Part shown: piece by piece, positions 1 through 7,989 of the stretch
Numbering within the stretch: position 1 is the first letter of the stretch
Layout: the number at the start of each line of letters is the position of its first letter
Source of the DNA: Allomuricauda sp.
GTDB taxonomy: Bacteria > Bacteroidota > Bacteroidia > Flavobacteriales > Flavobacteriaceae
Reading direction: 5' to 3'
Length of the DNA: 64,000 bases
NCBI GenBank assembly: GCA_017795045.1
Contig: CP051244.1
Coordinates: 3,034,533 to 3,098,532 of the forward strand
Position numbers and translations under genes: made by a program
The notes under the pieces: generated by a model
The model's input: only the letters and a program-made list of their open reading frames with translations
Databases searched by the model: none
Told to the model about the DNA's origin: nothing

Positions 1-224
1 CCCTCACCAATGTGGAAGTGCATACGTCCTATGAAAAAACCCATGCCGTGGATTGTGAAAACTGTGAAAATGAAGGGACAAAAATCGATACATTTTACCG
101 GGAAATACAATTGACAGGCGATTTGGATGGGCAACAAAAGACCCGTATCCTGGAGATTGCCGATAAATGTCCCGTACACAAAACCCTGCACAGTAAAACA
201 CAGGTGATAAACAAATTGATTTAA
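1..224 (+). CDS. OsmC-family protein, C-terminal fragment (5' end outside window)
   Basis: The reading frame is open from base 3 to the TAA at 222-224 and has no convincing start, so this is the end of a gene that begins upstream. The last third contains ADKCPVHKTL, the second conserved cysteine block of the OsmC/Ohr superfamily, followed by a short tail. These proteins reduce organic peroxides with a cysteine pair; many Bacteroidota versions are fused behind an alpha/beta hydrolase, which cannot be judged here. The first cysteine lies outside the window. A second OsmC-family gene at 33740-34291 lacks this C-terminal cysteine. Confidence 0.75.
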   Translation, partial: LTNVEVHTSYEKTHAVDCENCENEGTKIDTFYREIQLTGDLDGQQKTRILEIADKCPVHKTLHSKTQVINKLI

Positions 225-236
225 GTAGTGAGGAGA

Positions 237-479
237 TTACAGCCTCATGTGCCGGATATCAAAATAATCCAGTTCCAGTTCAATTACGGCATTGTAGATA
301 TTGCGCAATGATTTTACATACTCCCTTTGGTTGATGTAGCCTTTTAGTTTGTTTTCCTTCAAACGGTGGTATCCTTTACAAAAAGACCTTTTCTTTTTGC
401 AGTAGATCAAGAAGTTGATATAGTCCGTGGCTGTACTGACCAAAATGAGTTTGTTTGATGTTGAAATCCAATAGTACAT
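237..479 (-). CDS. small hypothetical protein (80 aa)
   Basis: An 80-residue open frame lies tail-to-tail with the OsmC fragment (12 bp gap). An in-frame TAG sits directly before the ATG, so the start cannot lie further upstream. The product is basic in the middle (KKKRSFCKGYHRLKENKLKG) and acidic/hydrophobic at the end, with no signal peptide or clear membrane segment. No family was recognised. Base composition matches the surroundings and no overlapping frame is better, so it is kept as a possible gene, but it could be spurious. Confidence 0.4.
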   Translation of the reverse strand: MYYWISTSNKLILVSTATDYINFLIYCKKKRSFCKGYHRLKENKLKGYINQREYVKSLRNIYNAVIELELDYFDIRHMRL

Positions 480-550
480 CTATAACGGTCCCACCCATAA
501 AATCGTATGCTTTCCTTTGGAAAACCATAAAGTGATTGATGGGAAAATTG

Positions 551-581
551 TTGACACCTCCCTAAATAATGATTACCTTAG
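551..581 (+). promoter_or_regulatory. Bacteroidota-type promoter for the YceI gene
   Basis: TTG at 551-553 and TACCTTAG at 574-581 are 20 bp apart, matching TTG-N(17-23)-TAnnTTTG at all but one position. Transcription would start near 588, leaving a leader of about 17 nt before the ATG at 605. Confidence 0.5.
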
Positions 582-604
582 ACTGAACCTAAAAATTCTT
601 ACTA

Positions 605-1225
605 ATGAAAAAAATACCCGCAGTGGTAATTGGATTGGCCTTACTGGCCGTCTTTAGCTGCAAACAGGCTAAAAAAGAAGAAAACAAAACAGAATCCAAG
701 CAGGCGTACAGCATTGTCGAAGATTCCACAAATGTCCGATTCACAGCCTATAAAACAACTGAAAAAAAGCCTGTAGGAGGTACATTCACCAAAATAGACC
801 TTACTTATTCAGCCGGGGAAACTCCCATGGAAACGTTGGACGGGTTGGAATTTTCCATTCCGGTGAGCAGCCTTTTCACCAATGACGCCACCAACACCAG
901 GGACCCAAAAATAATACACTTCTTTTTTGATGTAATGGCAGAGACCCAATCCATCAAGGGAACTTTTTCTTTTGACAACGACAAGAAATGTTCGGTAAAC
1001 CTTACCATGAATGGCGTTTCCACAAATCTCCCCATGGACTATGAGATCCTTGATAGTGGCCAAGTCAATTTCAATGGTGTTATGGACCTTAAAAACTGGA
1101 ATGCCTTGGAAGCCTTGGCATCTTTGAACAAAGCTTGTGAAGCATTGCATACCGGACCTGATGGAGTAAGCAAAACCTGGGAAGATGTGGCTATCAATGC
1201 CTCTGTATTCTTAAGTAAAATGTAA
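605..1225 (+). CDS. YceI-family lipoprotein
   Basis: 206 aa. The N-terminus is a lipoprotein signal with the acylated cysteine at residue 19 (VFSCKQ), followed by a Lys/Glu-rich linker and then a YceI-like domain from about residue 40 (VRFTAYKTTEKKPVGGTF) to the end. YceI domains are small lipocalin-like barrels that bind isoprenoid or other amphiphilic ligands in the periplasm. This version is probably anchored in the periplasm or outer membrane. The gene is monocistronic, with its own promoter and a terminator at 1247-1273. Family membership is clear; the ligand is unknown. Confidence 0.85.
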   Translation: MKKIPAVVIGLALLAVFSCKQAKKEENKTESKQAYSIVEDSTNVRFTAYKTTEKKPVGGTFTKIDLTYSAGETPMETLDGLEFSIPVSSLFTNDATNTRDPKIIHFFFDVMAETQSIKGTFSFDNDKKCSVNLTMNGVSTNLPMDYEILDSGQVNFNGVMDLKNWNALEALASLNKACEALHTGPDGVSKTWEDVAINASVFLSKM

Positions 1226-1246
1226 TTCCTCCCACCATACTATAGT

Positions 1247-1273
1247 AAAGAGGCTGCCTAGGTGGCCTCTTTT
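1247..1273 (+). terminator. Rho-independent terminator after the YceI gene
   Basis: An 8-bp stem, AAAGAGGC (1247-1254) with GCCTCTTT (1265-1272), a 10-nt loop and a short T run. Confidence 0.7.
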
Positions 1274-1310
1274 GGGTTAGGCGGAGAAAAATCCATATAT
1301 CCTTCTAATC

Positions 1311-1610
1311 ATGAAACAAGAATATCAGCTTGTGAACAATGCGGAAGCCAAACAATTTGAGTTTGATTTGGGCGACGCCATTGCCAAAATAGAATACATC
1401 CGCGCCAAGGAAAAAATCTATCTTACCCATACCGAAGTTCCGGAATCCTATGAAGGAAAGGGTATTGGTTCCCAATTGATCCGGAAAACCTTGGAACATA
1501 TCAAAGCCCATGACCTCACCCTAATTCCCCTTTGTCCGTTTGTTGCCCTGTACCTCAGCAGGCATCCAGAATGGAAATCACTGGTCCTAAAGGGGATAAA
1601 TATCGGATAG
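1311..1610 (+). CDS. GNAT-like small N-acetyltransferase (YidJ/NATD1 type)
   Basis: 99 aa, the usual size for this minimal Gcn5-related family (COG2388). EVPESYEGKGIGSQLIRKTLEHIKA carries the acetyl-CoA pyrophosphate loop (GKGIGSQL), and LIPLCPFVALYLSRHPEW is the characteristic C-terminal block with Cys-Pro-Phe and His-Pro. It probably acetylates a small molecule or protein amine in the cytoplasm; the substrate is unknown. It lies between the YceI terminator and the ECF sigma gene and is likely a single-gene unit. Confidence 0.8.
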   Translation: MKQEYQLVNNAEAKQFEFDLGDAIAKIEYIRAKEKIYLTHTEVPESYEGKGIGSQLIRKTLEHIKAHDLTLIPLCPFVALYLSRHPEWKSLVLKGINIG

Positions 1611-1682
1611 ACCATTAATATTGACATTCCACCGCGAATCCATAATGGGAAAGGCTTTTTTTATATCTTTAGCTGACCCGCT

Positions 1683-2210
1683 ATGGACTTAGACAACCTC
1701 ATACAAAGATTCCAGAAAAAAGATACGGTAGCTTTTGAGGCTTTGTATGACATGTACGCGGAAAACATTTGTGGGGTGATCAATGTGATCCTCAAAGACC
1801 CTGAACGCTCCCAAGAGCTTTGTCAGGATGTTTTTGTGAAAATCTGGAGCAAATCGGACCAATATGACACTTCCAAAGGTCGTTTCTTTACCTGGATATT
1901 AAACATTGCCCGCAATGCCGCCATCGATGAACTGCGTTCGAAGAGCCATAAAAACCAAAAGAAAAACCTCCCTGTGGATTCTCTCGTAGGTATTTATGAA
2001 AACAGTGAAGATCTTAATGGCAAAATAGATACTATAGGACTACAATCCCTATTAAAGGGACTTAAGGATAAATGCATTCTTTTGATTGACCTGCTCTACT
2101 TTAAGGGGTTTACACAAAAAGAGGCCGCAAAAGAACTAAAGACACCAATAGGAACCATAAAAACACGGATCAGAAGTTGTATTTCCGAAATTCGGAAAAA
2201 TATGGCATAG
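1683..2210 (+). CDS. ECF RNA polymerase sigma factor
   Basis: 175 aa. Sigma region 2 spans roughly residues 20-90 (ELCQDVFVKIWSKSDQYD, GRFFTWILNIARNAAIDELR) and region 4 roughly residues 120-172 (FKGFTQKEAAKELKTPIGTIKTRIR, a helix-turn-helix). There is no region 1 or 3, as expected for extracytoplasmic-function sigma factors. The next gene, 4 bp downstream, encodes a membrane anti-sigma factor, which fits control by sequestration at the membrane. A TATCTTTA box at 1664-1671 could be its -7 element. The signal and regulon cannot be read from the sequence. Confidence 0.9.
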   Translation: MDLDNLIQRFQKKDTVAFEALYDMYAENICGVINVILKDPERSQELCQDVFVKIWSKSDQYDTSKGRFFTWILNIARNAAIDELRSKSHKNQKKNLPVDSLVGIYENSEDLNGKIDTIGLQSLLKGLKDKCILLIDLLYFKGFTQKEAAKELKTPIGTIKTRIRSCISEIRKNMA

Positions 2211-2214
2211 TAAC

Positions 2215-3009
2215 ATGGATGTGAAAGCGTACATAGCATCAGGAATTTTGGAACTCTACGTAGCAGGAGCATTGAGCCCCGAGGAGAACTTGGAGGTACA
2301 ACACTACGCCCTACAATACCCTGAGGTGAAGTCAGAGATTGAAGCTATCGAGAAGTCCATTCTAGAGCTTACCCGGACAACCTCGCCCAAACTATCCAAA
2401 GACAGCTTTAAAACAGTCCGTGCCCAATTGGACGATGTCATCCAATTCAAACCTGAAGCTTCGGAAAGGAAAACTCCCTGGGGCAATTATATGGGCTGGG
2501 CAGCTTCCATATTACTTGCAGTTGGCCTTATTGGTGTATATCTACAGAACAATCAGCTTAAAACCGAGATAGAGATCACCAATCAGGAAAAGGAGAATCT
2601 GGAACAAATTCTATCCACCACCCAGGAAAAGGTTATTGATAAGGAAGCGCTTTTACAACAACTTCGGGCTAAAAATATTACCGTAGTGGCGTTGGGCGGA
2701 CAGGCTGTATCTCCAGATTCATATGCCAAGGCCTATTGGAACCCGGAAGAGAGCAAGGTTATCATTGATGCCCAAGGACTTCCTGAACCCCCACCGGGCT
2801 ATGCCTATCAAGTTTGGTCCTTGAAACTGACCCCGCTTACCCCCACCAGCATTGGCCTTCTTGAAGATTTTGCCACGGATGAGAGTAAATTGTTCGCGCT
2901 GTCCAATCCCAATGAATCCGAAGCTTTTGGCATTACCTTGGAGCCTGAAGGCGGTAGCGAAACCCCTACTTTGGAACAACTTTACACCTTGGGGGCTGTA
3001 GGCCCTTAG
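2215..3009 (+). CDS. anti-sigma factor, RskA-type
   Basis: 264 aa. A short cytoplasmic helical region (YIASGILELYVAGALSPEE, the anti-sigma head) is followed by one transmembrane helix near residues 90-108 (MGWAASILLAVGLIGVYL), a coiled coil (about 110-145) and a periplasmic RskA domain (about 150-264, with QAVSPDSYAKAYWNPEESKV and PPGYAYQVWSLK). It should hold the ECF factor encoded 4 bp upstream at the inner membrane and release it on an envelope signal. No zinc-binding HxxxCxxC motif is visible in the head, so it is not of the ZAS type. Confidence 0.87.
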   Translation: MDVKAYIASGILELYVAGALSPEENLEVQHYALQYPEVKSEIEAIEKSILELTRTTSPKLSKDSFKTVRAQLDDVIQFKPEASERKTPWGNYMGWAASILLAVGLIGVYLQNNQLKTEIEITNQEKENLEQILSTTQEKVIDKEALLQQLRAKNITVVALGGQAVSPDSYAKAYWNPEESKVIIDAQGLPEPPPGYAYQVWSLKLTPLTPTSIGLLEDFATDESKLFALSNPNESEAFGITLEPEGGSETPTLEQLYTLGAVGP

Positions 3010-3033
3010 TTTCTTCACTTACACTTTTTTTAT

Positions 3034-3076
3034 GTAACCAGTTACTTATTTTTCATATATTTACGTAACCAGTTAC
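3034..3076 (+). promoter_or_regulatory. twin palindromic operators upstream of the MarR-GNAT gene
   Basis: GTAACCAGTTAC occurs twice, at 3034-3045 and 3065-3076, each a 5-bp inverted repeat (GTAAC/GTTAC) around CA. The spacing is 31 bp, about three helical turns, so both sites lie on the same face of the DNA. TATATTTA at 3056-3063, a near match to the -7 box TAnnTTTG, sits between them. Winged-helix MarR dimers typically bind such palindromes, so autoregulation is likely. Confidence 0.65.
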
Positions 3077-3085
3077 ATTTTTATA

Positions 3086-4078
3086 ATGACCGATGACTTT
3101 CTCCAAGAAATAGCACATTTAGGTTTTACCGCCCGTATAAAACGGTTGAACGAGAAAATTGTATCCAGCACCTTGGACCACTATTCCCGATTGGGATTGC
3201 CCATTGAACCCAATTGGCACGTTGTCTTTTTATTGCTGAAAGAAAACGGAAGGCTCACGGTTACCGAAATGGCCAGTACCTTGGGGTTTTCCCATCCTGC
3301 CATCATCAAGATTGTCAAAAAAATGAAGGACCAAGGGTATTTGGGAAGTCAAAAAGATTCCGAAGATGGACGGAAAACCTTTATCTATCTTTCCCAAAAA
3401 GGAGAGCGGGCATTAAGCTCACTTGAGGCGGAGTGGCATCGCATCCAACAGGTACTCAAGGAATTTGTAAACCCTGATTTTTTGGAGGGATTGCGCCAAC
3501 TGGAACAGGAATTCGATTCCAAAGGATTCCAGGAACGTTATCAAGAACGTTTTGGTCACAAAGGCTTTTACATCCGCACAGCAAAACCCTCTGAATTTGA
3601 TGCCATAGGAAAATTGATGGTGGATGTTTATTCGGGTCTAGAAGGGTTCCCCAAAGCAAACGAACAGCCCAAATACTATGAAACCTTGGCCAACATAGGT
3701 GATTTTACCCAAAAACCCGGTGTGGAACTTCTGGCTGCTGTTTCCCCCAACGAGAAGGTTTTGGGGGCAGTCCTTTATTTTGAACATATGGAACATTATG
3801 GTGCCGGGGGTATAGCAAAACAAGAAAAAAATGCGTCTGGATTCCGCTTATTGGCCGTTGACCCGGCAACCAGAGGAATGGGAATAGGGAAAGCCTTAAG
3901 CGAAGCCTGTATTGAAAGGGCCAAAAATCGAGGACATCTCAATGTAGTCATACACAGCACCTCGTTCATGAAAGTGGCCTGGAGAATGTATGAAAAGTTG
4001 GGGTTTGTTGCTTCTCCCGATTTGGATTTTAATCAAGGAAAACTCCAAGTCTATGGATTTCGCTTGCCTTTAGCGTAA
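3086..4078 (+). CDS. MarR-type regulator fused to a GNAT acetyltransferase
   Basis: 330 aa with two domains. Residues 1-150 form a MarR winged helix (NGRLTVTEMASTLGFSHPAIIKIVKKMKDQGYL is the recognition region, SQKDSEDGRKTFIYLSQKG the wing). Residues 158-330 form a GNAT domain (LLAVDPATRGMGIGKALSEACIERAKNRG is the acetyl-CoA site). This two-domain arrangement is known in several phyla, but the acetyl acceptor is generally unknown. Twin palindromes directly upstream suggest the protein represses its own gene. It is transcribed alone and ends at a strong bidirectional terminator. Confidence 0.88.
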   Translation: MTDDFLQEIAHLGFTARIKRLNEKIVSSTLDHYSRLGLPIEPNWHVVFLLLKENGRLTVTEMASTLGFSHPAIIKIVKKMKDQGYLGSQKDSEDGRKTFIYLSQKGERALSSLEAEWHRIQQVLKEFVNPDFLEGLRQLEQEFDSKGFQERYQERFGHKGFYIRTAKPSEFDAIGKLMVDVYSGLEGFPKANEQPKYYETLANIGDFTQKPGVELLAAVSPNEKVLGAVLYFEHMEHYGAGGIAKQEKNASGFRLLAVDPATRGMGIGKALSEACIERAKNRGHLNVVIHSTSFMKVAWRMYEKLGFVASPDLDFNQGKLQVYGFRLPLA

Positions 4079-4093
4079 GTCTTGTTTATAATA

Positions 4094-4130
4094 CTGAAAG
4101 GCGTTCTGGAAATTCCAGAACGCCTTTCAG
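4094..4130. terminator. bidirectional terminator, 18-bp palindrome
   Basis: CTGAAAGGCGTTCTGGAA (4094-4111) is matched exactly by its reverse complement at 4113-4130. It lies between two convergent genes (MarR-GNAT and OmpW) and can serve both. Confidence 0.75.
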
Positions 4131-4156
4131 AGCATTGGTCAGTGTTAAAAATCACC

Positions 4157-4807
4157 CTATAGTTTTACACCTACCCCGAATCCAAATATCCATGGGTTGA
4201 TATCCACATCGGCCACCACAGTGGCTCCCAATGCGGTAGTGGCATTAACGGTGGCATCTGTATTCAGAAACAGTTTTTTCACATCCACATTCAAAAACCA
4301 TTTATCATTGAGCATAAAGTCGAATCCTCCTTGCAATGCATACCCCACGGCGGTATCGTAATCCACATCATCGGCCACAGGTCCTTCATCTACCCCATAA
4401 AAGAGGGTAAGGTTCAATCCAGCTCCCAAATAGGGTACAAAATCACCTCCGGTAAAATGGTATTGGCCGGTCAAGGTTGGAGGAAGTAACCACACATGCC
4501 CCAGATCAATATCCCCGGCCAGGGTCCCAACGGCTTCCACATCATGTTTTGTGGTGGCCAAAATCAACTCCAAAGACCAATTCTCGTTGAAAAAGTAAGA
4601 GATATCCAACTCTGGTACAAACGCAGTGGAAATGGATGCATCCCCTCCAATGGCTTCTATATCCGCACTTTCATCCGGCGTCACCACAATTCCCCGAAGC
4701 CGGAACTGCCAAGGACTGCCGCCGTCACCCGACGAAGCATCCTGAGCTATCCCCATGTTGATGAATCCCATTAACGCCATCGCTGCAAAAAGTACTGTTC
4801 TTCTCAT
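4157..4807 (-). CDS. OmpW-family outer-membrane beta-barrel protein
   Basis: 216 aa with a Sec signal peptide cut after about residue 21 (GIAQ-DA). The mature chain is an 8-strand OmpW barrel: WQFRLRGIVVTPDE at the start, YFFNENWSLELILATTKHDV in the middle, and the signature ending DINPWIFGFGVGVKL with aromatic and hydrophobic terminal residues. OmpW proteins are small channels for hydrophobic compounds in the outer membrane. The leftward gene is 150 bp downstream of corA; an exact TAGCTTTG -7 box at 4830-4837 suggests its own promoter. Confidence 0.9.
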   Translation of the reverse strand: MRRTVLFAAMALMGFINMGIAQDASSGDGGSPWQFRLRGIVVTPDESADIEAIGGDASISTAFVPELDISYFFNENWSLELILATTKHDVEAVGTLAGDIDLGHVWLLPPTLTGQYHFTGGDFVPYLGAGLNLTLFYGVDEGPVADDVDYDTAVGYALQGGFDFMLNDKWFLNVDVKKLFLNTDATVNATTALGATVVADVDINPWIFGFGVGVKL

Positions 4808-4829
4808 TTTTTTGAATTTTAAGATGAGA

Positions 4830-4887
4830 CAAAGCTACAATGCGATATATGCAGGAAATATGACGTTTATCATTGGATAATAAACGT
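4830..4887 (-). promoter_or_regulatory. promoter and inverted repeat upstream of the OmpW gene
   Basis: On the minus strand TAGCTTTG (4837-4830) matches the -7 consensus exactly, though no TTG lies at the usual distance. ACGTTTAT (4863-4870) and ATAAACGT (4880-4887) form an 8-bp inverted repeat further upstream, at a position suited to an activator or repressor site. Confidence 0.4.
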
Positions 4888-4957
4888 TCATGCCATCCCT
4901 TGAATGACATACAACTGAATAAAAATTAATGGACCATCCAAAAACCGAAATGGCACC

Positions 4958-5938
4958 TTAAAACCACTTTTTTCGTTTAAAGATGAGTATGGAAATGAGG
5001 GTAACGACCAGCATGAGGCCCAAAAGAATAAAATAGCCGTACGGCCATTTAAGTTCTGGGATGTTCTCAAAATTCATCCCATAGATGCCTGCCAAAAAAG
5101 TCAGGGGAATGAATATTACCGAAAAGATGGTCAACGTCTTCATCACCTCATTGAGGCGATGGCCCTGAATACTGAAAAATAGGTTGATTTGACTTTCCAA
5201 CTCTTGGGTATCGGAATCAATGTCATTGGCCAAACCATTGATCTGTTCCCTAAGCTCACTGAAATATTTGGTATGGAACCCTTTTACCTCTACCCTTTCC
5301 AGTCGGGTCACAATGTCCCTCAAACCATGTGATGCTTTCTTAAAGTGTTGGATCATGGCCTTTTTTTGTTCTACTTCGAACATAAACTCCGGTGTGGGTT
5401 CCATTTTGGTGGCACGATCCAGCATGTTTTCCATCAAAACCATTTCCTCATACTTTTCCTTGTAGTTGGAAATCAAGGTTTCCAGGATAAAAAACAGAAG
5501 GTAATCGGCCTTCTTTTTTCGTATGATTCCCTTATTATCGAATATTCTTGCCCGTATCCAATCAAAATGGTCTCCCCATTTTTCCTGGATACACCATACA
5601 AAATCCTTGGCCACGACAAAAAACATCTGTTCCGACTCCAAGTTTTGATTCTCGGTCTTTATAATCCGTGCCGCAATAAAAAGCTGTTCTTCCAGCTCTA
5701 TCACTTTATTGCCAAAGTTCTGGTTGAGCAGCAACCTGAGAAGGAAATCGTCCAATTCATTATGGAGTACCATCTTCCTAAACTCTTCCGTGTAGCCCAG
5801 ACCATACGTGTTCACCCAAGTAATGCTCTTGTCATTTTTGGACAGTTGCGCATCTTCATCCATGGAAAATTTCCGATTGTAGTAATCCTCAAGGGAATAG
5901 TTGATGACCCATGTATTATTTTCGAAATCTGTAACCAT
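4958..5938 (-). CDS. corA: CorA-type magnesium/cobalt transporter
   Basis: 326 aa, normal length for CorA. A large cytoplasmic alpha/beta funnel with long helices (about 1-260) is followed by two C-terminal membrane helices; the first ends in the selectivity motif GMN at residues 287-289 (AGIYGMNF) and the second runs YGYFILLGLMLVVTLISILIF to a basic tail (KRKKWF), as in all CorA pentamers. It imports Mg2+ and possibly Co2+/Ni2+ across the inner membrane. It is divergent from the mscS-like gene with a 71-bp gap. Confidence 0.93.
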   Translation of the reverse strand: MVTDFENNTWVINYSLEDYYNRKFSMDEDAQLSKNDKSITWVNTYGLGYTEEFRKMVLHNELDDFLLRLLLNQNFGNKVIELEEQLFIAARIIKTENQNLESEQMFFVVAKDFVWCIQEKWGDHFDWIRARIFDNKGIIRKKKADYLLFFILETLISNYKEKYEEMVLMENMLDRATKMEPTPEFMFEVEQKKAMIQHFKKASHGLRDIVTRLERVEVKGFHTKYFSELREQINGLANDIDSDTQELESQINLFFSIQGHRLNEVMKTLTIFSVIFIPLTFLAGIYGMNFENIPELKWPYGYFILLGLMLVVTLISILIFKRKKWF

Positions 5939-6009
5939 TATAGTAAAAGTAAAATGGGTTATTCGTAGTTTAGAGCAATAAGTTAACCCAAATTTAGCAA
6001 GATTGGATC

Positions 6010-6552
6010 ATGGTAGGCGTAATGTCTTTTAAAACCGAAATTTTAGTCACGGGAATTTTACTGGTTGTTGTATTTGTTTTGAACTCTTTGACCAAAAGGG
6101 CCATACGGAGATTTGGCAGGACCAGTGCCATTGATATGAACAATAGAAAAATCATCTTCTATCTCAGCAATCTTTTCTTTTATGGATTTGCCCTTGTTGG
6201 AATTTCGCTGATATGGGGGATGAATTTGAAGGATTTCTCCCTTTTCCTTTCCTCAACCTTGGCCATATTGGGTGTAGGTTTTGTGGCTCAATGGTCCATC
6301 CTTTCCAATTTAACGGCCAGTGTGATCCTATTTTTTAGCCACCCCTTGCGTTTGGGGGACAGGATCAGGGTATTGGACAAGGATTTTGATTGGACTGGAA
6401 AGGTAGAGGATATAAGCGGCTTTTACCTTTTTATGCGTACAGATGATGGTAGAAGGATAACCATCCCTACCAATTTGGTCATACAAAAAGGTATTGAAAT
6501 CCTTAAGAACGAGGAGGAAGATACCGATGAGGAAGAATTCATTGAAAATTGA
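6010..6552 (+). CDS. small MscS-family mechanosensitive channel
   Basis: 180 aa, a minimal MscS core. There are three membrane helices (about 8-25, 50-75, 78-105; the last, STLAILGVGFVAQWSILSNLTASVILFF, is the Gly/Ala-rich pore helix) and the beta domain (HPLRLGDRIRVLDKDFDWTGKVEDISGFYLFMRTDDGRRITIPTNLV). The usual C-terminal alpha/beta cage is missing; the chain ends in an acidic tail. It probably releases solutes on hypo-osmotic shock or acts as a small-conductance channel. An alternative start is the ATG at 6022, which would remove four residues. Confidence 0.87.
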   Translation: MVGVMSFKTEILVTGILLVVVFVLNSLTKRAIRRFGRTSAIDMNNRKIIFYLSNLFFYGFALVGISLIWGMNLKDFSLFLSSTLAILGVGFVAQWSILSNLTASVILFFSHPLRLGDRIRVLDKDFDWTGKVEDISGFYLFMRTDDGRRITIPTNLVIQKGIEILKNEEEDTDEEEFIEN

Positions 6553-6639
6553 TAGGATGCGCCATAAAAGATTCATGACGCATCCAAACAACAACCAAGT
6601 AGCAACCCAAAAACCACTACTTTACCTTCAATTCCCTGC

Positions 6640-7923
6640 CTATAAGCTCAATATTTGATGTTCCTTTACCGGGCCCAATTCATAAATGGCCCCCGTTAGT
6701 TCCTGCTTCAGTTCCTGGACCTTTTTATATTCACCATTGGCCTTATAGACTTCAGCTGCTTGACTGAGCGTGGACGGTTCATAGGTTTTCCCTTCAATAT
6801 GGGTCTTTACCAATTGTAGAGCCTTTTTCTTTTCTCCCTTTTTTAGATAACTATAGGCCAAAAGACCATAAGTTTCCGGAGTAGGCCTATTCCCTACCTC
6901 CCGTTTTGCCAATGTAAGGGCCCTTTCCGTAACGTCCATGGCAATAAGAAAATCCACATTGTGGGCATTGTACATCTCCCCATAATCCATGTTTCCCACT
7001 TTTTTATGGAAGTTGTCCAAGGCTTGTAATTTTAAGGACTCATTACCCATAAATTCTGCAATCTCGGCTTTGAGCAAATCATATTCCGGCGACTGATGCT
7101 TTTGAATGATACTATCCATGATGCGCAAGGCCTCCTTTCCATTTCGTTCATGGGAATACACGATCCAGGCGATCCCTTTTTTGGCATAGGCGTTTTTGGG
7201 GTCCATTTCCAATGTTTTTAAATACAACCTGTACGAATCCTCTATACGGCCTGCGTGCCCATAAAAATCGGCCAAATTGGTAGTGGACCATAATAAAAGG
7301 TCCCTATTGTTGGACATTCTCGCCCTATCATAAGCCTTTTCCATAAACCGAATGGCGGTGTCCAAATCGCCCTTATGATCATTCCATTTGGCCAACCGGA
7401 TCAGGTATCCAAAATCTGACATGTTCCGGATGCTGTCCAAATACATATGCGCCTTTTCGTAATTCCCCAGTTCCATTTGCACATCGAACAAGAGAGCCTG
7501 TGTGGCATTGACCCCGCTTCCTTGCTTTCGCGCTGCTTGGGCCAGTTCCAAAGACTCCTTAAACCTATGTTGGGAGATATAATTTCTCGCCAAGGCTCGC
7601 ATATACCCTGCTTTTCCCAACGCAGCCACTTCCAATGCCTTTTCCAAGGAGCGTTCGGCCATCTTTAGGTATTTGATATCCCCGGTCCCCTGAAAGAACC
7701 GGTTGTATTCACTGGCCACATTGGCCAGTCCCATCATTTGTAAACTATCCTGTTTTATTTTGGAGTCCCAAAGCTGAAAATATTTTGAAGTGGTTTTCAC
7801 AGGTGTGGAGGCCAAATAGTGGTCATAGTCCTTCTTATTGGTCTTAAATACCTTTTCTTCTTCCTTGCACGAGAACAATAGTACCGTGATCAAAAGGAAG
7901 AGTTTAATTTTTGTTGCTTCCAT
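6640..7923 (-). CDS. tetratricopeptide-repeat lipoprotein
   Basis: 427 aa from the ATG at 7921-7923, chosen because it gives a proper lipoprotein signal with Cys19 (LLFSCKEEE); the longer frame starting at 7974 does not. The rest is a run of TPR-like helices (for example IEDSYRLYLKTLEMDPKNAYAKKGIAWI and TYGLLAYSYLKKGEKKKALQLV). It is the last gene of a leftward operon behind two DUF4331 genes, 66 bp from the nearer one. It is likely a periplasmic or outer-membrane scaffold for them. No enzymatic motif is seen. Confidence 0.85.
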   Translation of the reverse strand: MEATKIKLFLLITVLLFSCKEEEKVFKTNKKDYDHYLASTPVKTTSKYFQLWDSKIKQDSLQMMGLANVASEYNRFFQGTGDIKYLKMAERSLEKALEVAALGKAGYMRALARNYISQHRFKESLELAQAARKQGSGVNATQALLFDVQMELGNYEKAHMYLDSIRNMSDFGYLIRLAKWNDHKGDLDTAIRFMEKAYDRARMSNNRDLLLWSTTNLADFYGHAGRIEDSYRLYLKTLEMDPKNAYAKKGIAWIVYSHERNGKEALRIMDSIIQKHQSPEYDLLKAEIAEFMGNESLKLQALDNFHKKVGNMDYGEMYNAHNVDFLIAMDVTERALTLAKREVGNRPTPETYGLLAYSYLKKGEKKKALQLVKTHIEGKTYEPSTLSQAAEVYKANGEYKKVQELKQELTGAIYELGPVKEHQILSL

Positions 7924-7989
7924 AATCTTGTTGTTGTTTTTATAAAAAGGGAGAGGACGAATCCTCCCCCCCATTCCCTTTCATAGCGA

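Noticed and set aside
5345-5968. Plus-strand frame of 207 codons antisense to corA
   Set aside because: corA is unmistakable (GMN motif); the antisense product is a typical Phe/Leu-rich shadow.
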